Of a DNA stretch of 64,000 nt, positions 8,846-17,627 are shown piece by piece. The position numbers and the translations under genes are program-made. The stretch is from JBEVJK01 sp963791325 (GTDB lineage Bacteria; Pseudomonadota; Alphaproteobacteria; Rhizobiales; Rhizobiaceae): contig CAWBRU010000008.1 of the NCBI GenBank assembly GCA_963791325.1, positions 1-64,000 on the forward strand. The letters run 5' to 3'. The first letter of the stretch is position 1. Each line of letters starts with the position of its first letter. A model generated the notes under the pieces. That model saw only the letters and a list, made by a program, of their open reading frames with translations. It did not search any database and was not told the DNA's origin.

Positions 8846-9545
8846 GGCCGGATACCTCCAGCCCACGCCGACGACACTCAGCGACCAAGGCTGCCGTCTC
8901 TGCCTTGGCCAGCAGTTTCTCCACCATGCTGCCGCCGGGTTCAGGGGCGCGCACCTTCATGGTGGCCGTGGTGCCGTGGCGGGTCGTGTAGGTGCGCTGA
9001 GTGGCGTTTTCGCCAGTGAGCTCCGAGCGCACCCTTTCGACGGTTCCCTTGTCGACGGCACATGCCAAGGCAATCTGCCGGCTCGACCAGTTCGCCCATT
9101 CGGGATCGCTCAGCAACCTCGCAACCGCTCGCCGCTTGTCGGCTGAAGTACGCCTCAATCCATGACTTGCGTTGGCGGCGACGGCGGTCAGTGTCGCGTG
9201 CCGTCGGGTCCCTTCCCGGATATTGGCGACGATCGTTTCCGCCCCGTTAAGGCGTGCCGCTTCGACCCGGTGGAAGCCGTCGGCCAGCCAATACGCCTCG
9301 CCGTCGAAGTAGACGGTGACCGGGGGGAAGGTGGCTCCGGCCGCCATTGCCTCGGCATATTCAGCGACCGTTCCAGGATCGACGCCCGCCTCGCGCATTT
9401 GCAAGTCCCGGTCGACCTGGATCAGGCCGATCTCTATTGCGAGCGGGCAGTCGCTGGAATATTGTTGTGGGGTCCTTTGATTACCCATCTCGTCGCCGTT
9501 CCCGCTTGCCGGCGGGGCGGCGACTTCTTCTTCGGGCGGGCTCAT
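8835..9545 (-). CDS. ParB-like nuclease-domain DNA-binding protein
   Basis: 236 residues. The ParB/Spo0J N-terminal fold is visible: the IQVDRDLQMRE strand, PGTVAEYAEAM, and the signature YWLADGFHRVEAARLNG. A helix-turn-helix region follows (WSSRQIALACAVDKGTVERVRSEL). The C-terminal part is variable. Such proteins on phages and integrative elements bind operator sites and may use or hydrolyse CTP; this is family knowledge and was not tested here. ATG 9545 overlaps the stop of the upstream gene as ATGA. No ParA partner is nearby, so a classical partition pair is unlikely. Confidence 0.75.
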   Translation of the reverse strand: MSPPEEEVAAPPASGNGDEMGNQRTPQQYSSDCPLAIEIGLIQVDRDLQMREAGVDPGTVAEYAEAMAAGATFPPVTVYFDGEAYWLADGFHRVEAARLNGAETIVANIREGTRRHATLTAVAANASHGLRRTSADKRRAVARLLSDPEWANWSSRQIALACAVDKGTVERVRSELTGENATQRTYTTRHGTTATMKVRAPEPGGSMVEKLLAKAETAALVAECRRRGLEVSGHED

Positions 9546-9730
9546 GCGCTGGCCCTCCCATACTTAAGCTCCCAAGCTTGCCGGATAGCATCTACCGTTT
9601 GCGGCGTGGTCAAGCCAAACCGCGTCCGCAATTCAGGAACGGCGGCGCGCTCCATAGCGTCGCGGTCCTGCTTGGCCAGCCACTCGGCGGCCAGGTGGAC
9701 GGCGGCGTCAGGATCAATGTCGACCGACAT
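9542..9730 (-). CDS. small hypothetical protein of the element operon
   Basis: 62 residues starting MSVDIDPDAAVHLAAEWLAK, mostly helical, with a TTPQTVDAIRQAWELKYG end that resembles a small helix-turn-helix. GAGGAGGAC sits seven bases before the ATG, which overlaps the excisionase stop as TGATG. Overlaps on both sides show it is translated as part of the operon. Function unknown. Confidence 0.55.
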   Translation of the reverse strand: MSVDIDPDAAVHLAAEWLAKQDRDAMERAAVPELRTRFGLTTPQTVDAIRQAWELKYGRASA

Positions 9731-9930
9731 CACACGTCCTCCTCGCGCTGACCGGCGAGGGGGCGAGAGTCAATCCACGGATCGATTTCTTCATCGAACC
9801 AAGCCCGAATATTATCGGAGAGCTTCCGTCCCGGCGGGAACCCGTGATGTTCGACGAGCCGCTTGAGATGCGGCCAATTCTTGACAATTCCAGCCGCTTT
9901 AAGATCTTGGAACCTTCGAACCTGTCGCAT
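9730..9930 (-). CDS. AlpA-like excisionase / transcriptional activator
   Basis: 66 residues: MRQVRRFQDLKAAGIVKNW, then HHGFPPGRKLSDNIRAWFDEEIDPWIDSRP. This matches the AlpA/excisionase winged-helix pattern, in which FP.G..LS.N.R.W...EI..WI contacts DNA. It would bend DNA at the attachment site or switch on element genes. ATG 9930 is preferred because GAGGC lies six bases upstream; a GTG at 9963 would add eleven residues. First gene of the minus-strand operon 9930-6892. Confidence 0.7.
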   Translation of the reverse strand: MRQVRRFQDLKAAGIVKNWPHLKRLVEHHGFPPGRKLSDNIRAWFDEEIDPWIDSRPLAGQREEDV

Positions 9931-10026
9931 TTTGGTGCCTCGCTGTTTTTGGTTGCGAGACACTGAATTACGCGCAGATTAGAAGGCGGTGGTGCTGTAT
10001 CTTTTCGCGCTTAATTTTAGCACGGG
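9931..10026. promoter_or_regulatory. probable operon promoter region
   Basis: AT-rich 96-bp gap between the integrase operon end and the excisionase gene. It contains a TTTTCGCGCTTAATTTTAGC stretch. Minus-strand promoter elements are expected here but no confident -35/-10 pair can be named. Confidence 0.3.
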
Positions 10027-10602
10027 TCAGCCGGCGAGATGAGGCGCAACCGCCCGGCCATATTTGCGCCAGATCTCGGCTACGTTTTTGTAGCCCATCG
10101 TTCTGCCAGCCTTGGAAGACGCGTCTGCGACAACGCTGCAGGCGCAACTATTGCGCCCATCTCGGCTGGTTGGCTTAAGGTCGAATTCCTCGGCGACCAG
10201 GATGATGGCGACGAGCATGGTGAGGTCACGTAACAGGTAGTCCGCCTTCTGCTTTCCGCGCTGCCTCGGAGTTCTCTTGCCGACGACCTCCATGCTGTAG
10301 GCGGCTAGGTAGGCCGGCATTTGCTCTCCGCGATTGAGATGGTCGAGGATAACTTCGCGCAGAGCTTCGTCCGCAATCCCCCAGCCGGCGCGCGCTACGT
10401 CGACGACAGCCATGAGGTTCTCTGTCCGCGATTGCATGAAGCGCTTAATCATCTCGATCGCGAAGCGACGATTGCCAGCTTTTTCGAGCCAGTTCACCTT
10501 TATCCCAAACAGTGCGTCGACTTCATCGACTCGGGCCCGTTCAAAAAGGTCGCGCGCGTATGTCACCGCTTCTGCGTGTCTGCTGATAGAGATCGATGTC
10601 AT
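10027..10602 (-). CDS. integrase-coupled hypothetical protein
   Basis: 191 residues, no recognised domain, mostly helical. A YARDLFERARVDEVDALFGIKVNWLE segment is followed by LVAIILVAEEFDLKPTSRDG near 130-150, and a pair of cysteines (CAC) near 154. The ATG overlaps the integrase stop by four bases (ATGA), so the two are translated together. A gene in this position of integrative elements often modulates recombination, but nothing in the sequence proves it. Confidence 0.5.
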   Translation of the reverse strand: MTSISISRHAEAVTYARDLFERARVDEVDALFGIKVNWLEKAGNRRFAIEMIKRFMQSRTENLMAVVDVARAGWGIADEALREVILDHLNRGEQMPAYLAAYSMEVVGKRTPRQRGKQKADYLLRDLTMLVAIILVAEEFDLKPTSRDGRNSCACSVVADASSKAGRTMGYKNVAEIWRKYGRAVAPHLAG

Positions 10603-11777
10603 TGGCGCCCTCGGATCGGAACCACGTTTGCCTGAGGATCAATGATGCCGCGCAGGAGCACGTCCAAGCGGGCGAGGGCGTCGGCGACCTCGTCGCGGTA
10701 GGTGTGTCGGTCGTACACCCCGCGTACGCCGGCAATGGCGTGGCCTAGGACGCGCTCGGCCAGGTCGCTGGGCACTCCAGCACGCGACAGCAGAGAACGC
10801 GCTGTGCGCCTCAAATCGTGGAACCGCCAGCCCTCTACACCCGCCGCTTCATCCAACGCGCGCTTGGCCTTGGATACGCCGCTGAAGTTGCGATCGGATC
10901 GCCTGCCCGCGAAGACAAACTCGTTCTCGCCAACCCGATTCCTACGGCGAACCACATCCAGGGCCAGCCGCGGCAGGCGGATCTCGCTAGGCGTCCCCTT
11001 CTCCCTGTCTTCAGATGGAATCGACCACACGCCGTCAACCGAGACATCGGCCCAGCGCATTGACAAAATCTTCTCGCGCCGTTGCCCAGTACACAGCGCG
11101 AGTTGCACTATGTCGCCGTAGGTCCCTGCCCTACTGGCTGCCTGCCATACTGCGCGGATCTCTGCGTCAGTAAGAGTGCGGTCTCGCTTCGTCGGCGTCG
11201 ACCGCTTCATGCCGCGGATGATCGGCGACACAAAGTTGTCATCACGCGCTGCAAACCAGTTAGCAACGCTCCTGACAACGGCCAGCACCGCATCCGCTTG
11301 GCTGGGCCCGTGGCCGTCTTCCACTTCGTCAAGCAGCGTCGCAACGTCGCGCCTGCCGATGCTGGTGAACTGTCGGCCTTCCCAGCGCGGGTACACATAC
11401 TTATCGAGCATGCGACGTATCTCAGGCGCCGAGCGCAACCCACGTGCATCGACGTGGCGCCTCAGGAAGTTCTGTGCGACCGCCTTGAACGTTGTCGTGG
11501 ACGCCTTAGGTTCGATCGCTGGCAGGCCGGCCCTGATGCGCTTGATGGCTTCCCTGGCTGCATCCCGCGCCGCCTCAATGCCAATCTTGTCGGCCGAGCC
11601 GACCGTCGCCCACACCTGTCGGCCGTTGGGATCGCGCGCGACGGCGACGAAGGACCTCACACCTGCCGGCGTGACGCGGACGAAATGGCCTTTGAGTTCC
11701 GGGTCGGGATGGGCATATCTCGCGCCTCTTGGTTTGAGCGCCTGAACGCCCGCGTCGGAGAGGCTTTTTCGTGCCAT
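10599..11777 (-). CDS. int: tyrosine recombinase, P4-type integrase
   Basis: 392 residues. The N-terminal arm-binding domain (about 1-90) begins MARKSLSDAGVQALKPRG. The core-binding domain is about 95-190. The catalytic domain carries Arg233 (LCTGQRREK), His320 and Arg323 (FHDLRRT), His346 (LGHAI) and Tyr355 (GVYDRHTY). All catalytic residues are present, so it should be active. The gene is read away from a tRNA-Lys 3' fragment 150 bp upstream, which is the expected target site. The start is supported by the conserved DxxVx-L opening. Confidence 0.9.
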   Translation of the reverse strand: MARKSLSDAGVQALKPRGARYAHPDPELKGHFVRVTPAGVRSFVAVARDPNGRQVWATVGSADKIGIEAARDAAREAIKRIRAGLPAIEPKASTTTFKAVAQNFLRRHVDARGLRSAPEIRRMLDKYVYPRWEGRQFTSIGRRDVATLLDEVEDGHGPSQADAVLAVVRSVANWFAARDDNFVSPIIRGMKRSTPTKRDRTLTDAEIRAVWQAASRAGTYGDIVQLALCTGQRREKILSMRWADVSVDGVWSIPSEDREKGTPSEIRLPRLALDVVRRRNRVGENEFVFAGRRSDRNFSGVSKAKRALDEAAGVEGWRFHDLRRTARSLLSRAGVPSDLAERVLGHAIAGVRGVYDRHTYRDEVADALARLDVLLRGIIDPQANVVPIRGRQ

Positions 11778-11789
11778 TTTTCCCCCTCA

Positions 11790-11844
11790 GGCTAACAGTA
11801 GGCTAACATTTTAGGACTGTGACAGCGGCTAACTTCCGGCTAAC
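11790..11844. promoter_or_regulatory. four GGCTAAC boxes upstream of int (candidate arm sites)
   Basis: GGCTAAC occurs at 11790-11796, 11801-11807, 11827-11833 and 11838-11844. That is two pairs, each with 11-bp spacing, one helical turn. They lie between the integrase start and the tRNA fragment, where arm-type integrase or excisionase sites are expected. A related inverted GTTAGC is at 11874-11879. Confidence 0.55.
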
Positions 11845-11928
11845 AGCAGCTAGTTTATAAGCTATAATGGGCGGTTAGCGAATTCTGAATTTAGCGGCTG
11901 TACACAGAATTAACCGTTGAGCACCTTT

Positions 11929-11973
11929 CTCTTAATCAGCGGGTCGTAGGTTCGATCCCTACATCACCCACCA
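11929..11973 (+). other. tRNA-Lys(CTT) 3' half, attachment-site remnant
   Basis: The sequence runs from the anticodon loop CTCTTAA through TCAGC, the variable loop, the T-arm (GTAGGTTCGATCCCTAC) and the acceptor strand to CCA. The bases 5' of it do not form the other half of the anticodon stem, D-arm or acceptor, so this is not a whole tRNA. This is what site-specific integration into a tRNA 3' end leaves at the distal junction. The intact gene would lie elsewhere. Confidence 0.75.
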
Positions 11974-12532
11974 TAGCAACTCATTGAGGTTTATAGATTT
12001 ATTTCAGCTGCGACCATTGTAAAGGCTGGCTTTCTACCTTGCTTGGAGCAAAGCTGCCTAAACAGCAGCCTAAACACCGTCGTGCATTTGGGGCGTGCAT
12101 CATGGAGGCTGAAATTCGAGGACGACGTCAACCAACTCCCATGCGACAAAATCGATGCTAGCAAGGATGAGCCATCCGGAGCCTGCCTCGACAGAGGACG
12201 CCAAGCATAGCAACACCGACACCAGCATCGACTAATAGCTTGCCCGACTTCGCCAGCCGACATCAAAGCTCGCCGACAATATGAGTTGCGGGACGAATGT
12301 CCGCTAGTTCCTCCGGTACCGGTCATTGCTCACAGGTTGCGATGTCTTGTTTTGGCCGTGAACCAACGGTCAGCTTTTGGCATACAGAGCGCGACAGCAG
12401 ACATCCAGCGATGTGGCATCACAGGATATCCGGCTCCCAGGGCGAAGTGGACCCTTGCCGCGGTTCGGCACCCCTCCTCATCAGACGGCGTTTCCACTAG
12501 GATACCTTCGAGATCGCGGGAGGGGTAACGCC
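11974..12532. repeat. tRNA-downstream flank, first of two related copies
   Basis: Relatively AT-rich, no supported gene. Bases 11974 to about 12165 resemble 24519 to about 24690 (TAG-x-AA start, GCCTAAACACCG about 105 bases further, CATTT-x-GGG, then CGACAA-x-ATCGATGCT). See the second copy. The rest up to 12532 is leader of the cyclase gene. Confidence 0.6.
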
Positions 12533-15500
12533 TTGGATCGCGTTCACCGCAGGATAGTGACTATCCTCGCTGCTGATGCAGTCGGTTACAGCCGGCTAGT
12601 AGGCAGTGACGAGGAGGGAACACTTGCGACCCTGCGGTCGCACCGGCAGGTCATTGACCGCCTGATCGAGCAACACGAGGGACGCGTGTTCGGGAGCGCT
12701 GGGGACAGCGTCATCGCTGAGTTCGCAAGCCCTGTCGAAGCGGTTCGTTGCGCTACGGAAATTCAGCTGGAAGTCGACAAACAAAATGCTGAGCTTTGCG
12801 ATGCAAACCGATTGCGCTTTCGCATCGGCGTCAACCTCGGCGATGTCGTCGTCGATGGTGACAATCTCATGGGCGACGGCGTGAACGTCGCCGCCCGACT
12901 GGAGGCGCTGTCACACCCGGGTGGAATCTGCATTTCAGAAGCAGTCTACGCGCAGGCCCGCGATCGGCTCTCGCTCGAATTTGTCGATCTCGGCGAGCAA
13001 AGGGTGAAGAACATCGCCCGGCCCGTGCACGCCTACCGCGTTCCTCTCCCATCTGAGGAGCAGGTCACCTCGCCGTTTCGAGGTCTCAACCCCTTCGAGT
13101 TCGAAAACGCTGACCTCTTCTTTGGCCGGACCCGTGCAACTGCCGACTGCATGAATCGATTGGAGCTGCAGGCCGCCGACGGCAAGGCATTCCTGCTCAT
13201 CTACGGCATGAGCGGCTCTGGCAAGTCATCCCTCCTGCGAGCAGGGCTGTTGCCTTCTATCACCCGCCATGGCGCAGTTGCTGGCATCGCTTTCTGGCGC
13301 CGGTGTCTATTCCGCCCGTCGGAGGGGCCGGATCCGGTCACATCGCTGGCGGCGGGGCTGCTTTCCGAGGGCGCCCTGCCCGAGCTTGGTTGCGAACCGG
13401 CGGCGCTGGCTCAACTCTGTTGGAGTTCCCCGGATCGGGTCCTGGCTCTCATTCGTCAGGCCCACGCCAAGACGGCCGCCGCCGCAGGTTCGCTCCCGAC
13501 CCAACTGCGGCTGATCGTTGCCATCGATCAGATGGAGGAGCTGTTCACGACGGAGGAGAAGCCGGCAGCCCGCGAAGTGCTGGTGCGGCTTCTCGCGGCC
13601 CTCGCCGGCAGTGGACTGGCTTGGGTTATTGCGACGATCCGATCGGATTTCTTTCACCGTTGCAGCGAAGTCCCCGGTTTCTCGGGACTGAAGGATGGGC
13701 TCGGCAGCTACGAGCTCCTGCCGCCGTCCGGCCCAGAGATCGCCCAGATCATTCGCGAGCCGGCGCGCGCGGCGGGGCTCCGCTTCGAGGAGAGTCGGGA
13801 TCGGGGACGTCTCGACGATGTGCTTCAGGATGCCGCATCGGCCGATCCCGGATCCTTGCCGCTTCTCGAATTCGTGCTCGACGCTCTGTACGAGGCAGGG
13901 CGGGAACGCCGAGTTCTGACCTTTGCTGCGTATCGGGCACTTGGCGGCCTTGAAGGGGCGATCGCGCGCCGGGCCGACGAAGTCGTCGACGCGCTCCCGA
14001 CCGAACATCCAGGACGAGCTGCCGGTCGTCTTGCGTGCCCTCACCACGGTGCGGCCCGGTGATGAAACGGTTGCGGCACGCCCGGCCTTGCTAGCCGACG
14101 TCACCGGCACGCCTCAGCGATCGTCTCTCGTCGAGGCGTTGGTCGCCGCTCGCCTACTGGTCAGCGACGAGGATGCCGCAGGCCACGTCTTTGTTCGGGT
14201 GGCCCATGAAGCCTTGTTGAGCCGCTGGCCGCGGGCGAGCGACATCGTCAATGCGAACCGAAGCTTCCTCGAGACGCGGGCGCGGCTCATGGCTGACGCC
14301 CATCGCTGGCATCTCGGACAACAGGAACCAGGAACTTCTCTTGCCGTCCGGCAAGCGTCTCGCCGAAGGCGAGGAACTGCTGCAGTCGAGACGGGAAGAA
14401 GTCGACGATCGAGTCATCGAATACATCGAGGCGTCCTCGCGTGCCCAGAACGAGCGGGAGGAGAAGGACCGACAGGCGGAGCGGACACTGATCGAGGCAG
14501 CCGAAGCGGCAAAACGCGAGCGCTTGGAGCGCGAGGCGGAACGTCTTGAACGCGAGGCCGAACGCCGCAACCTTACCGCCGCGGCAGCCAACCGGCTCGC
14601 GCGGCGCACGCGCTATGCTGCAATAGTGGCGACGGTATTGGCTCTCACGGCCGGCGCGGGCGCCTTCTTCGGCTTCAGAGGGCAACAGGAAGCAACCCGG
14701 CAAGCGGAGTTGGCGGAAAAGAGTGCAGACAAGGCGAGGGTCGCCGAAAAGGAGGCCTAGAGGCAGAAAAGGAAGCTCTCGCGGCACGCGATCAGGCGCT
14801 TCGCAACCAGTCTCTTTCGCTTTCGTTTCTTTCGCAGCAAACCGCAGCGAGTGGCGATACGGAGTCCGCGATTCTGTTGGCGCTCGAGGCGTTGCCGAGA
14901 AGAAGCGGGGCGGAGCCTGCGCGGCCCTATCTCTTTGAAGCAGAGGCCGCACTTTTCAACGCTCTGTTGGCTCACCGGCAAGCAGCGGTGTTCAAACACG
15001 ACGCCGGAGGTGACGCAGGCGGCATTCAATCGGACGGGCGATCGCATCGTCACAGCTTCCTTCGATAAGACCGCACGCATCTGGGACGTCTCGAAGGGCA
15101 CAGAAGTTGCAGTCTTGAGGGGCCACCGTGGACCTGTGGAGAGAGCCGAGTTCAGTCCCGACGGGCGCCGAGTCGTCACGGCCGCAAGGGACGGCACCGC
15201 GAGGATCTGGGATGCCGCGTCCGGTAAGCAGAGTGCCGTGCTTAAGCCCGTCGGCAACTTCGCAACCGCTGTGTTCGATCCGAACGGCGAGCGGGTGCTG
15301 ACGGCGGGGCAAAACGTCCACACCTCCCTTTGGGACGCCAGCACGGGAGCGGAACTTCTGAGCGTTGCACCGGAGATAGATTCCATAAACGTTTCGTCAA
15401 TCGTGGCCGCCTTCAATCCGGATGGTCGCAGCTTTGCGAGCTCACAAGAACGGAAGGTCTTTGTCTGGAATGCCATGGATGGCTCTCTGATGCATGAATG

Positions 15501-17244
15501 GAACACTGGCATTTGGGCATCCACACTAGCATTCAGCCCGGACGGAAGTCGGCTGTTGGTGGGCTCGTGGGGCGCAATTTCAAACGGCACTTTCCCGCTT
15601 CTTTGGGACGTATGGAACGGGACCGAGATCGCCAGGCTGAGCGGCCACAAGAGCGACACCCAGCCGCAGGGTGTCATCTTCAGTCACGATGGCCGCCGGA
15701 TCGCAACCGTCTCGCTCGATGGAAGCGCACGGATCTGGGACGGCAAGTCGGGAGCCCTGCTTGACGTGCTCGGCCAGGAAACCCCGAATTTAAAACTGGC
15801 TGAACAAGGTCCCCAGGATCCTGACAAGGAAATGAACAGCGCGTTCAGCCCCGACGATCGCCTCCTCGCCACCGCTTCCATCGACGGTCCAACACGCATC
15901 TGGGACGTCGATCGAGCATCGCTTTCCGCTACTATCTCTGGCCACCGGGGCTTGGTCGAGCACCTTGGAGTTCAGTCCGGTCGACAGCAATACGCTTGTC
16001 ACGGCTTCACATGATGGGACCGCCCGGCTCTGGGATGTTAACGGGATCCTGACGACCGATCTGTTGCACGAGAACCCGCCGGCCTTCGCGGTGTTCAGCC
16101 CTGACAATATGCACCTTCTGACCGGAGGCGGTGACGCCAAAGCGCACCTTTGGGACGTGGCCGGCCGTGAGATTGCTGAATTCGACACCGGCGAAATCGT
16201 TCGCAGCGCGACGTTCAGCCCCGACGGAAGTCGCATTGCAACCGCGTCTCTCGCAGGCCGGGTTCTTGTCTGGGACATCGCGAGCAAGCGCCAAATCGCA
16301 GAAATCAAATCACCCGATCGGGCTGCGTGATATTCAGTTCAGCCCGGCAGGAGACGTTTTGGCGACCGGTTCGGGTCGCGGTACTGCCCGGTTGTGGGAC
16401 GCAGCGAGCGGCGCCGAAGTCGCCATCATCCCTACAAGCGAGACGTTTCCGCAGGTTGTTTTCAACCGAGAAGGTGACCTGCTCTTCGCTGCGACCGGCA
16501 GCGCGGGACACCTGGTGAAGCCTGACGGGACCGAACTGAGAAGGCTGGTCGGACATGAGCGTCGAATAACAGGGGCGGCATTCAGTCCGGATGGCCAACT
16601 GGTCGCCACAGCCTCGCTCGACCACACGGCGCGGATCTGGTCGGTCAAGGACGGAAGCACCGTCGCGATCCTCAAAGGGCACAGCGATGAGCTGACGACA
16701 GTGTCCTTCAATCACGACGGCAGTTCCGTCGCTGACTGCCTCCCGCGACGGTACCGTGCGAATCTGGAACATCCCAGACGGAACGGAAATGGCAGTTCTG
16801 AGGGGACACAGCGGCGGAGTGAATAGCGCGCAATTCAGTGCCAATGGCCTCTATGTCGTGACCGCTTCGTTCCAGGATCGCACGGTCCGTCTCTGGACAG
16901 CTCAATCGGGGCGCCAGATGGCGATACTTGTCAGTCCGGACGAGGAGAACAAGCGGCCGGCACCGACGCGCGCGACCTTCAATGCGGATGGAACCAGGGT
17001 CGTGATCGTGTCCTTCAAGCAGGACCCTCGCGTCGTTCGCGTTTTTCCCACACCGGAAGACCTCATCGATTTCGCGAAGCAAACTGTCTCGCGCGAACTG
17101 ATCGCCTGCGAACGGCGTCGCTTCTTCCTTCCCGTCGAAGGCGACGCCGAGCGATTGTCCAAGCTGATCAAAGCTGTCTTTTCCGCGATGGCAGACAAAG
17201 TCGACTTTGGATCAGGAACGGACCTTGGAATGTGGCGGCCATAG
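12533..17244 (+). pseudogene. class III cyclase - STAND ATPase - WD40 fusion, multiple frameshifts
   Basis: Begins at TTG 12533 behind GGGAGGGG. Order: class III cyclase domain (LAADAVGYSRL with metal-binding Asp; GDGVNVAARLE) over about 165 residues; STAND-type ATPase module (PFRGLNPFEFENADLFFGR, P-loop GMSGSGKSS, Walker B LIVAIDQMEE, sensor IATIRSDFF); Glu/Arg-rich coiled coil near 14380-14590; one membrane segment (14600-14680); then about a dozen WD40 blades (DGTARIWD repeats). At least six single-base shifts break it: near 14000, 14315, 14757 (with TAG), 15003, 15964, 16310 and 16731. Four are explained by one extra base. Intact, it would be a roughly 1,560-residue signal-sensing cyclase. 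As given, only cyclase plus ATPase could be made (to 14062). Confidence 0.8.
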
Positions 17245-17627
17245 ACGTCGAAAAGGGCCGAGAGCGGACCGGCTGCTTCAGGCTGCCAATCGTCAAGAGC
17301 AGACATTAGGGCCGGCGCGGGCACCATCATAATCTGACCCAACCACGACATTTACATTGTCGAGTGGAACGACGCGGCGAAGAACATCTCGCACGAGGGT
17401 GTTGGACAGCGAGCCTCGGAACGAGGTCTGATCCTGGAACCGATCCCGCGAACCAGAGAAGACGAAATGGGCTCTAAGGCCAACTATCCTGTGGCGGCCC
17501 ATCAGCTGAAGATGTACATTTAAAGTCATGCGGTAACGGCCAATACGCCTCGCACCTTCTTTTCCGAATGACAGCGCCGAAGGCGCGTGGACCTGTGCCG
17601 GGCAGCGCACAAGAGGAGGAGGAAGCC
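17245..17627. other. intergenic before sulfatase
   Basis: No supported gene; contains the presumed sulfatase promoter. A GAGGAGGAGG ribosome site closes the region at about 17610-17622. Confidence 0.45.

Noticed and set aside
8835..9545. Plasmid partition system
   Set aside because: The ParB-like gene has no ParA partner and sits in an integrase-linked operon, so a plasmid origin is not supported.
11866..11973. Possible complete tRNA ending at 11973
   Set aside because: No 5' acceptor strand or D-arm lies at the right distance; only the 3' 45 bases match a tRNA.
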